In this document: positions 52,497 to 60,060 of the stretch, in pieces
How the letters are laid out: every line of letters starts with the position of its first letter
How positions within the stretch are numbered: position 1 is the first letter of the stretch
NCBI GenBank assembly: GCA_045594245.1
Contig: JAZNYG010000087.1
Span: 1-62,693, forward strand
Origin: UBA1189 sp045594245
GTDB lineage: Bacteria > Bacteroidota > Bacteroidia > Bacteroidales > Bacteroidaceae
DNA length: 62,693 bases
Direction: 5' to 3'
Notes under the pieces: generated by a model
Seen by the model: only the letters and a program-made list of their open reading frames with translations
Database searches by the model: none
What the model was told of the DNA's origin: nothing
Made by a program: the position numbers and the translations under genes

Positions 52497-52551
52497 CAGG
52501 AAGCCTCATTTATGCGTTCGGAACTCAAAAAACACCGATTTCATCGAAATA

Positions 52552-52586
52552 ATTGTCAATTGTCAATTGTGAATTGTCAATTGTTT
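52552..52586 (-). repeat. Heptamer array (ATTGTCA type)
   Basis: ATTGTCA, ATTGTCA, ATTGTGA, ATTGTCA, ATTGTTT: the inverse of the TTGACAA array inside argS. Confidence 0.88.
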
Positions 52587-52643
52587 CTGCACCTTGCCAG
52601 GCCAAAAATAAAAATCGTTTGCACGGAATAAGGAGGGTTTTTA

Positions 52644-53369
52644 TCACTTTATCGCTTTCAATATATTCTCTCTTTGAACTGGAGATGTGCCCACCTCTAT
52701 GAGGATGATTCTGCCTTCCTCATCAAGCGCCACAGTAAAAGGATAGCTGCTTACACCCACTTGTCCTATGAGTTCTTCATCGTTGACCAACTGATGAAAA
52801 CGGAACTTGTTGTCCTTGACAACCTGTTTGATTTTCTCGGCACTTTCGAATGTCACAGCCAGGAACGTCACATCACGGTGCTTTCTTACCCAACGGCCCA
52901 GCTCTGGCATTTCCTTTATGCAAGGGCCGCACCCAGTAAACCAGAAGTTGATGACCGCCTTCCTGCCCATCAAGTCCTTGTTGCTCCACTCACGGCCATT
53001 CATGTCGCGAAGAGTAAAGCGCGGAAACGTATCTCCGACACTGACATTCATCGTTGGAGCCAAGATGGTAGTATGAAACCTACGGGCATTGGCAGCCCTT
53101 TTCAATATATCTTCCCCATTCTTTATCTTTCTTGTCGGGATAGCATATTTCTTTGCGGCTTCTGACAATTGCGGGTAATCAAGTATGGTGATTTTGCCCC
53201 AAACGGAATCTTCCAACATCGCCATTTCCACAACGGTTCCAGGGGGTACCTGCTCAGGCTTCTCGTAGAAGAACATGCCATTGGTAATCTTTAATGTTTT
53301 GTGTTGAGTTGAACACGATGAACAAAGCACCGCCACGGCAAGGGCGAGAAGTAGTTTGGTTGGTTTCAT
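52644..53369 (-). CDS. TlpA-like thioredoxin-fold lipoprotein (241 aa)
   Basis: The SPII signal is MKPTKLLLALAVAVLCSSC (Cys19). A short N-terminal domain is followed by a thioredoxin/TlpA domain (about 105-241) with WFTGCGPCIKEMPEL, redox Cys147 and Cys150, and cis-Pro in SSYPFTVALDEEG. It is a membrane-anchored periplasmic or surface thiol-disulfide reductase. The first 12 residues, and the DNA around them, are the same as in the neighbouring 405-aa TlpA-like gene, so the two share a recent common signal segment. The genes lie in the same orientation, 166 bp apart. Confidence 0.9.
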   Translation of the reverse strand: MKPTKLLLALAVAVLCSSCSTQHKTLKITNGMFFYEKPEQVPPGTVVEMAMLEDSVWGKITILDYPQLSEAAKKYAIPTRKIKNGEDILKRAANARRFHTTILAPTMNVSVGDTFPRFTLRDMNGREWSNKDLMGRKAVINFWFTGCGPCIKEMPELGRWVRKHRDVTFLAVTFESAEKIKQVVKDNKFRFHQLVNDEELIGQVGVSSYPFTVALDEEGRIILIEVGTSPVQRENILKAIK

Positions 53370-53535
53370 TGTATTGGTTATTGTATGTTGTTACACGATT
53401 TTATTTATGGCTAATTTATGGGCAATTCACGAGAATTCGTGTCTAAGAAAATAAAGGCATGAATTGCCATGTAATTGGCCACGAAACGAGTTCGCCGCCC
53501 GCAGGGGCCAAAGGCAATTTCAAGGAATTATTGTT

Positions 53536-54753
53536 TTATTCCCATCCCAATTCTTCTGTACTTCGGCTAATCATCCCTTTAGCATACCCTCTATCTACTT
53601 TGCGTACAATATGGTTTTCGTCAAGGTAGAAGAATACGGGTACTCCGCGATTAGTACCGACATAAGCGTTCAGCACAGCATCTTCGCCAAGCAGCATCGG
53701 GTAGCTTATCTTGTGATGGGCAGCATAGTCGCGCAGGCTCTGTGCACTTTTTCCCCATGATTCGATAGATACTATGTTATAGCGTTTGCTCAGCTCTACC
53801 AGTTCGGGGTAGGCCTGTGCGCAAGGACCACAGCCAAGGCCCGTCAGGTTGATAATCGTAGGTTTGCCACGCAAGGAACTTAGCGCCACCGACTTCCCGT
53901 TCATATCTTTCAATGTCCACTCGGGAGCGGCCTTGCCTATAAGCTGTTCGTGCTGCCGGGCCTCTTTGTCCATATCCCTCCTGCCGACATAATGTACCTT
54001 GTAGCTCCCATGCAGAAGTATGAGGTCTGTTGCAACGATGGGAGAGGTCGTAACCTCCTCACTCCATTCTGCATGATGGCAAGTGACATCCTGCACGTTA
54101 TGGCTCATCTCCCTCAAATATCTATAAGGCATAGCATCTCCCTTGCGAATCCATAGCGTGTAGTAGGAGTAAGCATCCTCCTCGCTGAGGGCAAAAGGAT
54201 TCTCTGGCATCTTGTAGGCACGTCCGAAGAACTCCACCTGCCTGTCTTCGTAGATGGAGAGCTTATAGATAAAGTCTTCATCCGTTTCCTCCACGTCAAG
54301 GTTGATACTGTCTGTGGTAGTCAGCATATAACGGATGAGGCTCTTTACATAGCTGAAGAAGGGGGGATGATACATGCGGAACGGGAGTGCCTGACTCTTT
54401 GCATCCAGGAAGTCCTCTACAACTATCCGCTTCTCGTCGTGATTGAAAGAGGCGATATTTATACCGTCGTATACACTGAATATCCAGCCATCCTCACCGT
54501 AGCGTAGGGCTGATGCTCCGATAGTCGTATCTTGTGGATTATCTTGTTCTACAAACCTGTTGTGTCGGATGCTGCTCCAGTCCTTCTCATAAGGTGCCTT
54601 CACCTTCTCCTCTATTTCGTATCCTGCCACCTTGATACGTTCAACCGTTTCTAACGCATGCTTGAGACAATCTTCCGGTTGCTGCTTCCTCGGTGTACAT
54701 GCCCCCAGCAGCGCCGCCACGGCAAGGGCGAGAAGTAGTTTGGTTGGCTTCAT
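53536..54753 (-). CDS. Two-domain lipoprotein with C-terminal TlpA-like thioredoxin domain (405 aa)
   Basis: The SPII signal is MKPTKLLLALAVAALLGAC (Cys19). The N-terminal domain (about 25-250) is beta-rich, without a recognised name (PYEKDWSSIRHNRFVEQ, YEDRQVEFFGRAYKMPENPF). The C-terminal thioredoxin domain has APEWTLKDMNGKSVALSSLRG and TGLGCGPCAQAYPEL (CGPC about 307-310), followed by VPVFFYLDENHIVRK. I chose the ATG at 54751-54753; the longer reading lacks a signal-like start. It is a likely redox partner of the 241-aa protein. The function of the N-terminal domain is unknown. Confidence 0.88.
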   Translation of the reverse strand: MKPTKLLLALAVAALLGACTPRKQQPEDCLKHALETVERIKVAGYEIEEKVKAPYEKDWSSIRHNRFVEQDNPQDTTIGASALRYGEDGWIFSVYDGINIASFNHDEKRIVVEDFLDAKSQALPFRMYHPPFFSYVKSLIRYMLTTTDSINLDVEETDEDFIYKLSIYEDRQVEFFGRAYKMPENPFALSEEDAYSYYTLWIRKGDAMPYRYLREMSHNVQDVTCHHAEWSEEVTTSPIVATDLILLHGSYKVHYVGRRDMDKEARQHEQLIGKAAPEWTLKDMNGKSVALSSLRGKPTIINLTGLGCGPCAQAYPELVELSKRYNIVSIESWGKSAQSLRDYAAHHKISYPMLLGEDAVLNAYVGTNRGVPVFFYLDENHIVRKVDRGYAKGMISRSTEELGWE

Positions 54754-54927
54754 TGTGGTTTGATTATTAATCCTTCTTGTAACGACAAGCAAAGGAAAGC
54801 AATAAATCCCGTTCGTACAACTTAACGTTACAAAAAGTGAAACGAGATGCCCAACTTTAACCATTATTATTAGTTGTAGATGAGGGCCACGTCCAATGGT
54901 CAGGTGGTCTCACCCTGAACCATGCAC

Positions 54928-56259
54928 CTATCCCTTACCGCCGAATATCACATCGCAGAAGTCGGTGGGGAGTTTCTTCTTGATGCGGTCTTTGCGCTTG
55001 CGGATGGTGCCGGGAGTGGTGTGTCCGATATAGGCAATGACATTGTTGCTATAGCCAAGGTAGGTGCAGAAGCAGCAGATGAGCTCTTGGTCGTTGAGTT
55101 CGGCGTTCTCGATGAGCGTGGCACAAGCCTCCTTGAATGCGGCGAACAGCGAACTCTCCACGTCGCGTGTGGCCTCGAAGGCCATATCGTAGAGCTCCTT
55201 CTCCTTTATCTGCATCGTGTTGAGGTCGTCGTAGCTGGTGGTGTGTTCGAAGGCACGGCGACCATCGGCAAGGCTGCGGCGCAGTATCAGTGACTCGGGC
55301 AAGGCAAAGGTTTCGCCACGCTCCTCTTCGGTGAGTTGGGGCTGAGGTTCCTCGGTCTCCTGCTGTGGAGTGTCCCCATATTCGTATACCCTCGGCGGCC
55401 TCTTCTTATTCCTATATATATACCACGCGGTGAAGAGCATGGCGATGATAAGCAGCACGATTATTCTGATTGCAAAAGGCGATAGGCCTGATGGGACCTC
55501 TTTTGTTGTGGCTTGCTGAGTGGTAGCAGGCGTCTTTACTCCCGGGCATGCGCAGTCCTTAGATTTCTTGGACTGGGCGATGGTGCGCTCCATCTCGGCC
55601 TTGAAGGCCGAGGCCGACTGAGGAGAATGAACGTCGAGGCCACGAATCTGTCCCAAGGGGATGACAGCTGCCTCCTCAAAGCGCTGTTGGTAATAGGCTG
55701 CCGAGTCGGGGATTTGTCGGTTATGATAGATGTGCTTCAGCACGTAAGCCACGATATAGTCCGTCCAGTTCTGTCGCACGGGGAAGCTCATTGCCTTGTG
55801 GCAATAGTGGATGGCCGAGTCAATCTCGCCGTAGTGCCACAGGTCGTCGCCCTTGTGGGCATAGTATTGTGCCAAGTTGATGTCATTGCCTACGCCAGCC
55901 TTGGCATACTCGATGCAGCGGTTGATATACATCAGCGCCTTGGCATAGTTGGTACGTCCGTAAGCACCGTACGACTCAATATTATGCAACATATAAAGTG
56001 CCTTTACGCGTAGGGAATCGGTGGAATCATCGCGCACCACCACATTGGCAAAGTGGTATTCGGCTTCAGACAGGCTCCGCTTGTCCTTCTTGTCCTTATT
56101 AAACCTGCCGTGTGCACGATAGGCGAGTTCCAGCTCCTGATAGGCAGTGAACTCGATATACACCTTCTTGGGGGCTTGCACCTCCTCCTTATCCTTCTTG
56201 CTGCAGGCCGCAAGACCAACTAAGGTCATCGACAACACGATATACAAGATACGCTTCAT
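54928..56259 (-). CDS. Membrane-spanning TPR regulator with C-terminal LuxR/sigma4-like HTH
   Basis: A 443-aa protein. The signal has a lipobox (LVGLAAC, Cys19), followed by TPR-like helices (about 35-230: NYAKALMYINRCIEYAK, YAHKGDDLWHYGEIDSAIHYC), a single membrane helix (about 261-282), and a cytoplasmic region ending in an HTH (about 388-430: LNDQELICCFCTYLGYSNNV, then IAYIGHTTPGTIRKRKDRIK). The arrangement is that of Bacteroidetes TPR regulators which sense outside the membrane and bind DNA inside. The promoter has the -7 box TACATTTG at 56315-56322 and the operator 56355-56383, also found before the outer-membrane barrel operon. Autoregulation is inferred. Confidence 0.85.
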   Translation of the reverse strand: MKRILYIVLSMTLVGLAACSKKDKEEVQAPKKVYIEFTAYQELELAYRAHGRFNKDKKDKRSLSEAEYHFANVVVRDDSTDSLRVKALYMLHNIESYGAYGRTNYAKALMYINRCIEYAKAGVGNDINLAQYYAHKGDDLWHYGEIDSAIHYCHKAMSFPVRQNWTDYIVAYVLKHIYHNRQIPDSAAYYQQRFEEAAVIPLGQIRGLDVHSPQSASAFKAEMERTIAQSKKSKDCACPGVKTPATTQQATTKEVPSGLSPFAIRIIVLLIIAMLFTAWYIYRNKKRPPRVYEYGDTPQQETEEPQPQLTEEERGETFALPESLILRRSLADGRRAFEHTTSYDDLNTMQIKEKELYDMAFEATRDVESSLFAAFKEACATLIENAELNDQELICCFCTYLGYSNNVIAYIGHTTPGTIRKRKDRIKKKLPTDFCDVIFGGKG

Positions 56260-56314
56260 ATATAAAAATCTGTTTTTAAGATTATCGCCAACATGTTTTT
56301 GTAGTTACTCTGTG

Positions 56315-56322
56315 CAAATGTA
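56315..56322 (-). promoter_or_regulatory. -7 box of the TPR-HTH regulator
   Basis: Minus strand TACATTTG, a full TAnnTTTG match, 32 bp from the direct-repeat operator. Confidence 0.75.
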
Positions 56323-56354
56323 CTGTTTTCATCGCTACGCACCAAGAAAACAGG

Positions 56355-56383
56355 TGTGACAAAAGCGTGGCAAAAGCGTGGCA
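56355..56383 (-). promoter_or_regulatory. Operator: three YGTGRCA direct repeats at 11-bp pitch
   Basis: TGTGACA (56355), CGTGGCA (56366), CGTGGCA (56377), each followed by AAAG except the last. Same unit, spacing and distance to the -7 box as at 51345-51384. Confidence 0.75.
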
Positions 56384-56430
56384 AGGGAGAAACCACCCCT
56401 ATTCCCTTTCGTTCCGTGCAAACAAAACAG

Positions 56431-56471
56431 AAACCGCCTTTTCACGGAAAAGTCCGATGAAAAGGCGGTTT
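56431..56471. terminator. Terminator after miaB
   Basis: Perfect 14-bp arms AAACCGCCTTTTCA / TGAAAAGGCGGTTT with a 13-nt loop, 37 bp past the miaB stop. A T run also follows on the plus strand. Confidence 0.85.
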
Positions 56472-56507
56472 TTATGTTGGTGAGCAAACTTATTCCAACA
56501 GTTGTCG

Positions 56508-57869
56508 TTAGATCTCTACAGGGTGACCGATGAGCGTTGCAGAGCTGGCATCGGTAATCTCTACCATAACACGGTCGCCGATGCGATAGTTGTGCTTGTC
56601 GAATACAACGGTCTTGTTCTGCTCGGTACGGCCACATAGCTGTTCGCGTGAACGTTTCGAGTATCCCTCTACCAACACCTCATAAGTGTGGCCTATGCAG
56701 CGGCGATTGCTCTCGGCAGAGAGCTCGTTCTGTAAGGCAATAATCTCATTGAGGCGGCGTATCTTTACCTCTTCGGGCACATCGTCGGGGAGATGGCGAC
56801 TGGCGTAGGTGCCGGGACGCTCGCTGTACTTGAACATGAAGGCAGAGTCATATCCACACAAGCGCATCAATGAGAGCGACTCTTGATGGTCCTCTTCGGT
56901 CTCTGAATGGAATCCGGAGAAGATATCGGTGCTGAGTCCGCAATCGGGGATGATGCGGCGTATGGCCTCCACACGCTCCAGATACCATTCTCTAGTATAC
57001 TTGCGGTTCATCAGCCCAAGGATACGTGTACTGCCACTCTGTACAGGCAGGTGTATGTGCTTGCAGATATTGGGTACCTCGGCAATGGCCTGTAGGGTCT
57101 CGTCGCTCATATCTTTAGGGTGCGAGGTGGTAAAGCGTACGCGCATCTGTGGCGCTGCGGCTGCTACCATACGCAGTAGGGTAGGGAATGTGATGACCTC
57201 TCCATTGCGCTCGAAGCGATATGAGTTGACGTTCTGGCCCAATAGAGTGACCTCCTTGTAGCCCTTTTCGGCCAAGTCGTTCACTTCGTTGAGGATACTC
57301 TCTACATCGCGGCTGCGCTCGCGGCCTCGAGTATAGGGCACGATGCAGTAATGGCAGAAATTGTTGCATCCGCGCATGATAGATACGAAGCCCGAGATAT
57401 GCCCCGTACAGATACGCGATGGGATGATTTCCCGATAGGTTTCTGTGGTCGATAGTTCTACGTTCATCGCTTTCTCTCCGGCCTCTACCTGAGCAATGAG
57501 GTCGGGCAATGAGAGGTATGCGTCGGGGCCAGCCACAAGGTCTACGCCATAGTTCTCTATGAGGTTTTCCTTCACACGCTCGGCCATACAGCCTACTACA
57601 CCTACGATGAGGCGTCGTCCCTTCTTGCGCAGGGCGTTCAGGGCATCCAGGCGATGCAGTATCTTCTGTTCGGCATTGTCACGTATAGAGCAGGTGTTGA
57701 GCAATATGGCATCGGCCTCGTCGAGGCTTTCACAAGGTTCGTACCCTGCCATTTTCATTACCGAAGCTATTACTTCACTGTCGGCCACATTCATTTGGCA
57801 GCCGTAGGTTTCTATATAGAGGCGTTTAGGTAATTCCTCTTCGTGGGATATGTTTGCTTGCATATTCAT
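56508..57869 (-). CDS. miaB: tRNA-2-methylthio-N6-dimethylallyladenosine synthase
   Basis: A radical-SAM methylthiotransferase that modifies A37 of tRNAs. The N-terminal MTTase domain has three cluster cysteines (Cys24 in TYGCQMN, Cys60, Cys94). The radical-SAM motif is RGCNNFCHYC (Cys168, 172, 175), followed by VPYTRGRERSR. A C-terminal TRAM domain (YEVLVEGYSKRS ... VEITDASSATLIG) is present. 453 aa, normal length. The promoter has a variant -7 box, TATCTTCG, just upstream. Confidence 0.97.
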   Translation of the reverse strand: MNMQANISHEEELPKRLYIETYGCQMNVADSEVIASVMKMAGYEPCESLDEADAILLNTCSIRDNAEQKILHRLDALNALRKKGRRLIVGVVGCMAERVKENLIENYGVDLVAGPDAYLSLPDLIAQVEAGEKAMNVELSTTETYREIIPSRICTGHISGFVSIMRGCNNFCHYCIVPYTRGRERSRDVESILNEVNDLAEKGYKEVTLLGQNVNSYRFERNGEVITFPTLLRMVAAAAPQMRVRFTTSHPKDMSDETLQAIAEVPNICKHIHLPVQSGSTRILGLMNRKYTREWYLERVEAIRRIIPDCGLSTDIFSGFHSETEEDHQESLSLMRLCGYDSAFMFKYSERPGTYASRHLPDDVPEEVKIRRLNEIIALQNELSAESNRRCIGHTYEVLVEGYSKRSREQLCGRTEQNKTVVFDKHNYRIGDRVMVEITDASSATLIGHPVEI

Positions 57870-58152
57870 CCTTATTTTATGGCGCGAAGATACGGCTATT
57901 TTGCGAATAAATCATCAAAAAAGCCATTTTTACATCTTCTTGACATCTAAAAATTGAGTAAACTCTACTTTTTTAAAAGTTTTTTACGATTTTTCTTTGT
58001 CGTTAAGAAAAAAAGTTTCAAATTTGCATCAAACATTAGATTTTTTCATAGTTAAGGTTTAGGTTAAAATGGAAAAGAGGGGCTGCGAAGTTCCTCTTTT
58101 TTTAGGATTTTGACCAATCCTTTCTTACTCGACCATAAGCAGTTTAGTTACG

Positions 58153-59220
58153 ATGACCCCGATACACTCTCTCACTTCGCTTCGCCTTGTATTTGCCTTG
58201 ATGGTGTTTGCCTCTCATTGCAATATCGTGAGTGCCTATTTCGATAGGCCCATCCTCACCGAGGGGTACGTAGGCGTAAGTTTCTTTTTTGTGTTGAGTG
58301 GCTTTATTATCTCATACAGCTATGAAGAGCGCTTTCGTCAAGCGAATGTATCCAAGTCTGATTTCTGGGTGGCTCGCGTGGCACGCATTTATCCGCTCCA
58401 TTGGCTGATGCTCCTCATTGCTGCAGCTTTGGGCACCTATACATTGGCTAATGGCTTTGTTGACTGGGCACGTCATTTTATTGCCAATCTCTTACTCTGC
58501 CAGGCCTATATGCCCGATGCAGCATATTTCTTTTCCTTCAATAGTCCTTCATGGAGTCTCTGCTGTGAGCAGCTTTTTTATCTCTGCTTCCCCTTTATGG
58601 TGCCTTTGTTACGCCACCCCCGAAGACTCTACATTCTCTTTACCCTATGTGCTGTAGCTGTGGTGGTGGGTATGTGGTTTACCCCGTCTGATATGGCCAA
58701 GGGGATATGGTACGTCAACCCTTTGGCACGGTTCCCGGATTTCCTTTTAGGCATGATTGTATACGTATGCTACCGTCATTGCCGCCAGCCCAAAGGCATA
58801 GCAACTTGGGGCTGCACTTTGGTGGAGCTGATAGTCATTCTACTCTTTATCGTCTTCTATATCGCTGGACCTCATATAACCCAGGTGTATCGTTACTCAT
58901 GCTATTATTGGCTACCAGTGGCGTTGGTCATTTTTGTATTTGCCCTACAGAGAGGGGCACTATCGCGCCTGTTGAGTGCACGTTGGCTAGTACAGGGTGG
59001 TAAGATAAGTTTTGGATTCTACCTCATACACCATCTGCTCTTCAGACTATACGTTGAGGCAGAGCGTCACCTGGGTTTCTCACTTTCCCCTTGGGTAGAA
59101 GTACTCTTCATACTACTCCTTGCATTGTTGCTCAGCGTGTTGTCATTCTACATCTTTGAACGCCCGATGAGCCGTTTCGTCAAGCGTATCGCATTGCATC
59201 AAAGATATAAAAATCTTTAA
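58153..59220 (+). CDS. Acyltransferase 3 family membrane protein (OafA-like)
   Basis: A 355-aa integral membrane protein with about ten helices. The opening SLTSLRLVFALMVFASHC contains the conserved R and H of the family, followed by GVSFFFVLSGFIISYSYEERF and RVARIYPLHW. Family members acetylate or acylate surface glycans; there is no SGNH domain. A terminator-like hairpin (58071-58103: AAAGAGG / CCTCTTT plus T run) lies in its leader and might attenuate transcription. Base composition is typical of accessory genes here. Confidence 0.92.
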   Translation: MTPIHSLTSLRLVFALMVFASHCNIVSAYFDRPILTEGYVGVSFFFVLSGFIISYSYEERFRQANVSKSDFWVARVARIYPLHWLMLLIAAALGTYTLANGFVDWARHFIANLLLCQAYMPDAAYFFSFNSPSWSLCCEQLFYLCFPFMVPLLRHPRRLYILFTLCAVAVVVGMWFTPSDMAKGIWYVNPLARFPDFLLGMIVYVCYRHCRQPKGIATWGCTLVELIVILLFIVFYIAGPHITQVYRYSCYYWLPVALVIFVFALQRGALSRLLSARWLVQGGKISFGFYLIHHLLFRLYVEAERHLGFSLSPWVEVLFILLLALLLSVLSFYIFERPMSRFVKRIALHQRYKNL

Positions 59221-59244
59221 TATCATGACTTCAGTTCTTACAAA

Positions 59245-59270
59245 AAAATCCCCGACTAATCGGGGATTTT
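59245..59270. terminator. Bidirectional terminator between the acyltransferase and frdB
   Basis: Perfect 11-bp arms AAAATCCCCGA / TCGGGGATTTT with loop CTAA between convergent genes. Confidence 0.9.
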
Positions 59271-59289
59271 AATAAGAATAAAAGAATTT

Positions 59290-60045
59290 TTAGTCCTTCA
59301 TCTTAGCTTTGAGGAACTCGCGGTTGAGGCGAGCGATGTTGCTGATGCTTACGCACTTGGGGCACTCGGCCTCGCAGGCACGGGTGTTGGTGCAGTTACC
59401 GAAGCCGAGCTCATCCATGCGGGCAAGCATAGCCTTGGCACGGCGGGCTGCCTCTACCTTACCCTGGGGAAGGAGGGCGAGCTGGCTCACCTTGGCTGAT
59501 ACGAAGAGCATGGCCGAACCATTCTTACAAGCAGCTACGCAGGCACCGCAACCGATACATGCAGCAGCGTCCATAGCCTCGTCAGCGATGGGCTTGGCGA
59601 TGGGTATAGCGTTGGCATCAGGGATACCACCGGTGTTCACCGACACGTAACCGCCAGCCTGCATGATCTTATCGTATGCAGAGCGGTCTACCATCAGGTC
59701 GCGAATCACGGGGAAGCCAGCCGAGCGCCAGGGCTCTACGGTGATGGTGTCGCCATCCTTGAAACGGCGCATGTAGATCTGGCAGGTGGTAGCACCTGTA
59801 GCGGGGCCGTGGGGGTGACCATTGATGTAGAGTGAGCACATACCGCAGATACCTTCACGACAGTCGTGGTCGAAGGCAATGGGTTCCTTGTTCTCGTTTA
59901 CCAACTGCTCGTTGAGGATGTCGAGCATCTCGAGGAAAGAGGTATCGCCAGGGATATCTTTCATCTGGTAGGTTTCAAATGCGCCCTTCTCCTTGGGACC
60001 TCTCTGGCGCCAAACCTTAAGTGTGAAACTTATATTCTTGTCCAT
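59290..60045 (-). CDS. frdB: Fumarate reductase/succinate dehydrogenase iron-sulfur subunit
   Basis: A 251-aa subunit passing electrons between the flavoprotein and the cytochrome b subunit. The [2Fe-2S] ligands lie in CREGICGMC (Cys62, 67, 70) with Cys88; the [4Fe-4S]/[3Fe-4S] ligands lie in CIGCGACVAAC and CTNTRACEAECPKC. In Bacteroidales this complex reduces fumarate to succinate, a major fermentation end product. The gene lies 15 bp after frdA. Confidence 0.97.
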   Translation of the reverse strand: MDKNISFTLKVWRQRGPKEKGAFETYQMKDIPGDTSFLEMLDILNEQLVNENKEPIAFDHDCREGICGMCSLYINGHPHGPATGATTCQIYMRRFKDGDTITVEPWRSAGFPVIRDLMVDRSAYDKIMQAGGYVSVNTGGIPDANAIPIAKPIADEAMDAAACIGCGACVAACKNGSAMLFVSAKVSQLALLPQGKVEAARRAKAMLARMDELGFGNCTNTRACEAECPKCVSISNIARLNREFLKAKMKD

Positions 60046-60060
60046 GATTTTCTTCGTTTT

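Larger units (their letters stand above)
51921..52643. other. Gene-free region after vapD, mostly repeat element 2
   Basis: It holds the out-of-frame tail of vapD (to 51958), a palindrome CACCGAT-GGA-ATCGGTG (51959-51976), element 2 (51991-52496), GATTTCATCGAA (52537-52548, also found at 8178-8189 beside element 1), and a heptamer array at 52552-52586. No credible gene. Confidence 0.75.
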
